Below are positions 63,885-64,000 of a stretch of 64,000 bases of DNA, one piece after another (within the stretch, counting starts at the first letter, position 1; every line of letters starts with the position of its first letter). The stretch comes from Chromobacterium subtsugae (GTDB lineage: Bacteria; Pseudomonadota; Gammaproteobacteria; Burkholderiales; Chromobacteriaceae). Position numbers and translations under genes: made by a program. The DNA lies in the NCBI RefSeq assembly GCF_001676875.1, contig NZ_JYKA01000012.1:61358-125357 (forward strand). Reading direction: 5' to 3'. The notes under the pieces are model-generated. The model saw only the letters and a list, made by a program, of their open reading frames with translations, had not been told where the DNA came from and ran no database searches.

Positions 63885-64000
63885 AGCGGGATGCGCCCCC
63901 TCGCGGGGACTGGCGGATGGGCAGCGGCGACGGACGGTCGCCGCGGGGGAACGGGGAGAGGACGGCAAGGCCGAAACGGCGCCGCTCCACGGGCGGGGCA

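Overview
This window is a GC-rich chromosomal segment of a betaproteobacterium, almost certainly a Chromobacterium (C. violaceum or a close relative). The strongest marker is the convergent, overlapping LuxR/LuxI pair at 55359-56730. Its LuxR protein matches the violacein quorum-sensing receptor CviR in length (265 aa) and in the ligand-pocket residues Y80, W84, Y88, M89, D97, W111 and S155, and the synthase is CviI. The rest is ordinary core genome (ychF-pth, rplY, prs, tRNA-Gln, ispE, lolB, mutM, apaH, rep, recBCD, ubiUVT). I see no prophage, transposon, CRISPR array or rRNA.

Layout. 1-14.6 kb: an Orn/Lys/Arg decarboxylase, a PAS-GGDEF cyclase, an exporter, ferredoxin-NADP reductase, two amino-acid/amide enzymes, a MetB-type PLP enzyme divergent from an acyl-CoA synthetase, a cystine-type ABC permease and binding protein, and a lone Wzz-like protein. 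14.7-21.3 kb: a minus-strand housekeeping block (TPR lipoprotein, lolB, ispE, tRNA-Gln, prs, rplY, pth, ychF). 21.3-30.7 kb: mutM and an acyltransferase on plus, a three-gene surface O-acetylation cluster (MBOAT plus two SGNH proteins) and apaH on minus, rep on plus and a diheme cytochrome c on minus, then tRNA-Arg(CCG). 31.5-35 kb: an ABC exporter, a tiny unknown gene and a Nudix protein. 35-45.8 kb: recC-recB-pap-(binding protein)-recD on minus; a polyphosphate kinase 2 and a periplasmic binding protein sit inside the recCBD cluster.

46-53.6 kb, plus strand: a SirB-like membrane protein, a tightly overlapped minor-pilin operon (PilE-, FimT-, PilW-, long PilX- and PilV-like), the O2-independent ubiquinone genes ubiU-ubiV-ubiT and a membrane GGDEF protein. 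53.6-58.3 kb: a LysR regulator, a 742-bp AT-rich gap, cviR/cviI with a clear CviR-type box upstream of cviI, and an aldehyde dehydrogenase. 58.4-63.8 kb: a minus-strand operon of rhodanese, two paralogous GNAT acetyltransferases and an unknown 481-aa protein, divergent from a MocR-type regulator overlapped by a DUF523 gene.

The best candidates for undescribed biology are the 602-aa PilX-like protein with a beta-solenoid-like body in the minor-pilin operon, the rhodanese/GNAT/GNAT/unknown operon with its MocR regulator, the long AT-rich leader with a perfect hairpin before cviR, and a set of related GCAA(A)TTGC palindromes in the promoter between the MetB-like and acyl-CoA synthetase genes. 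Functions are assigned by reading motifs; no database search was possible.
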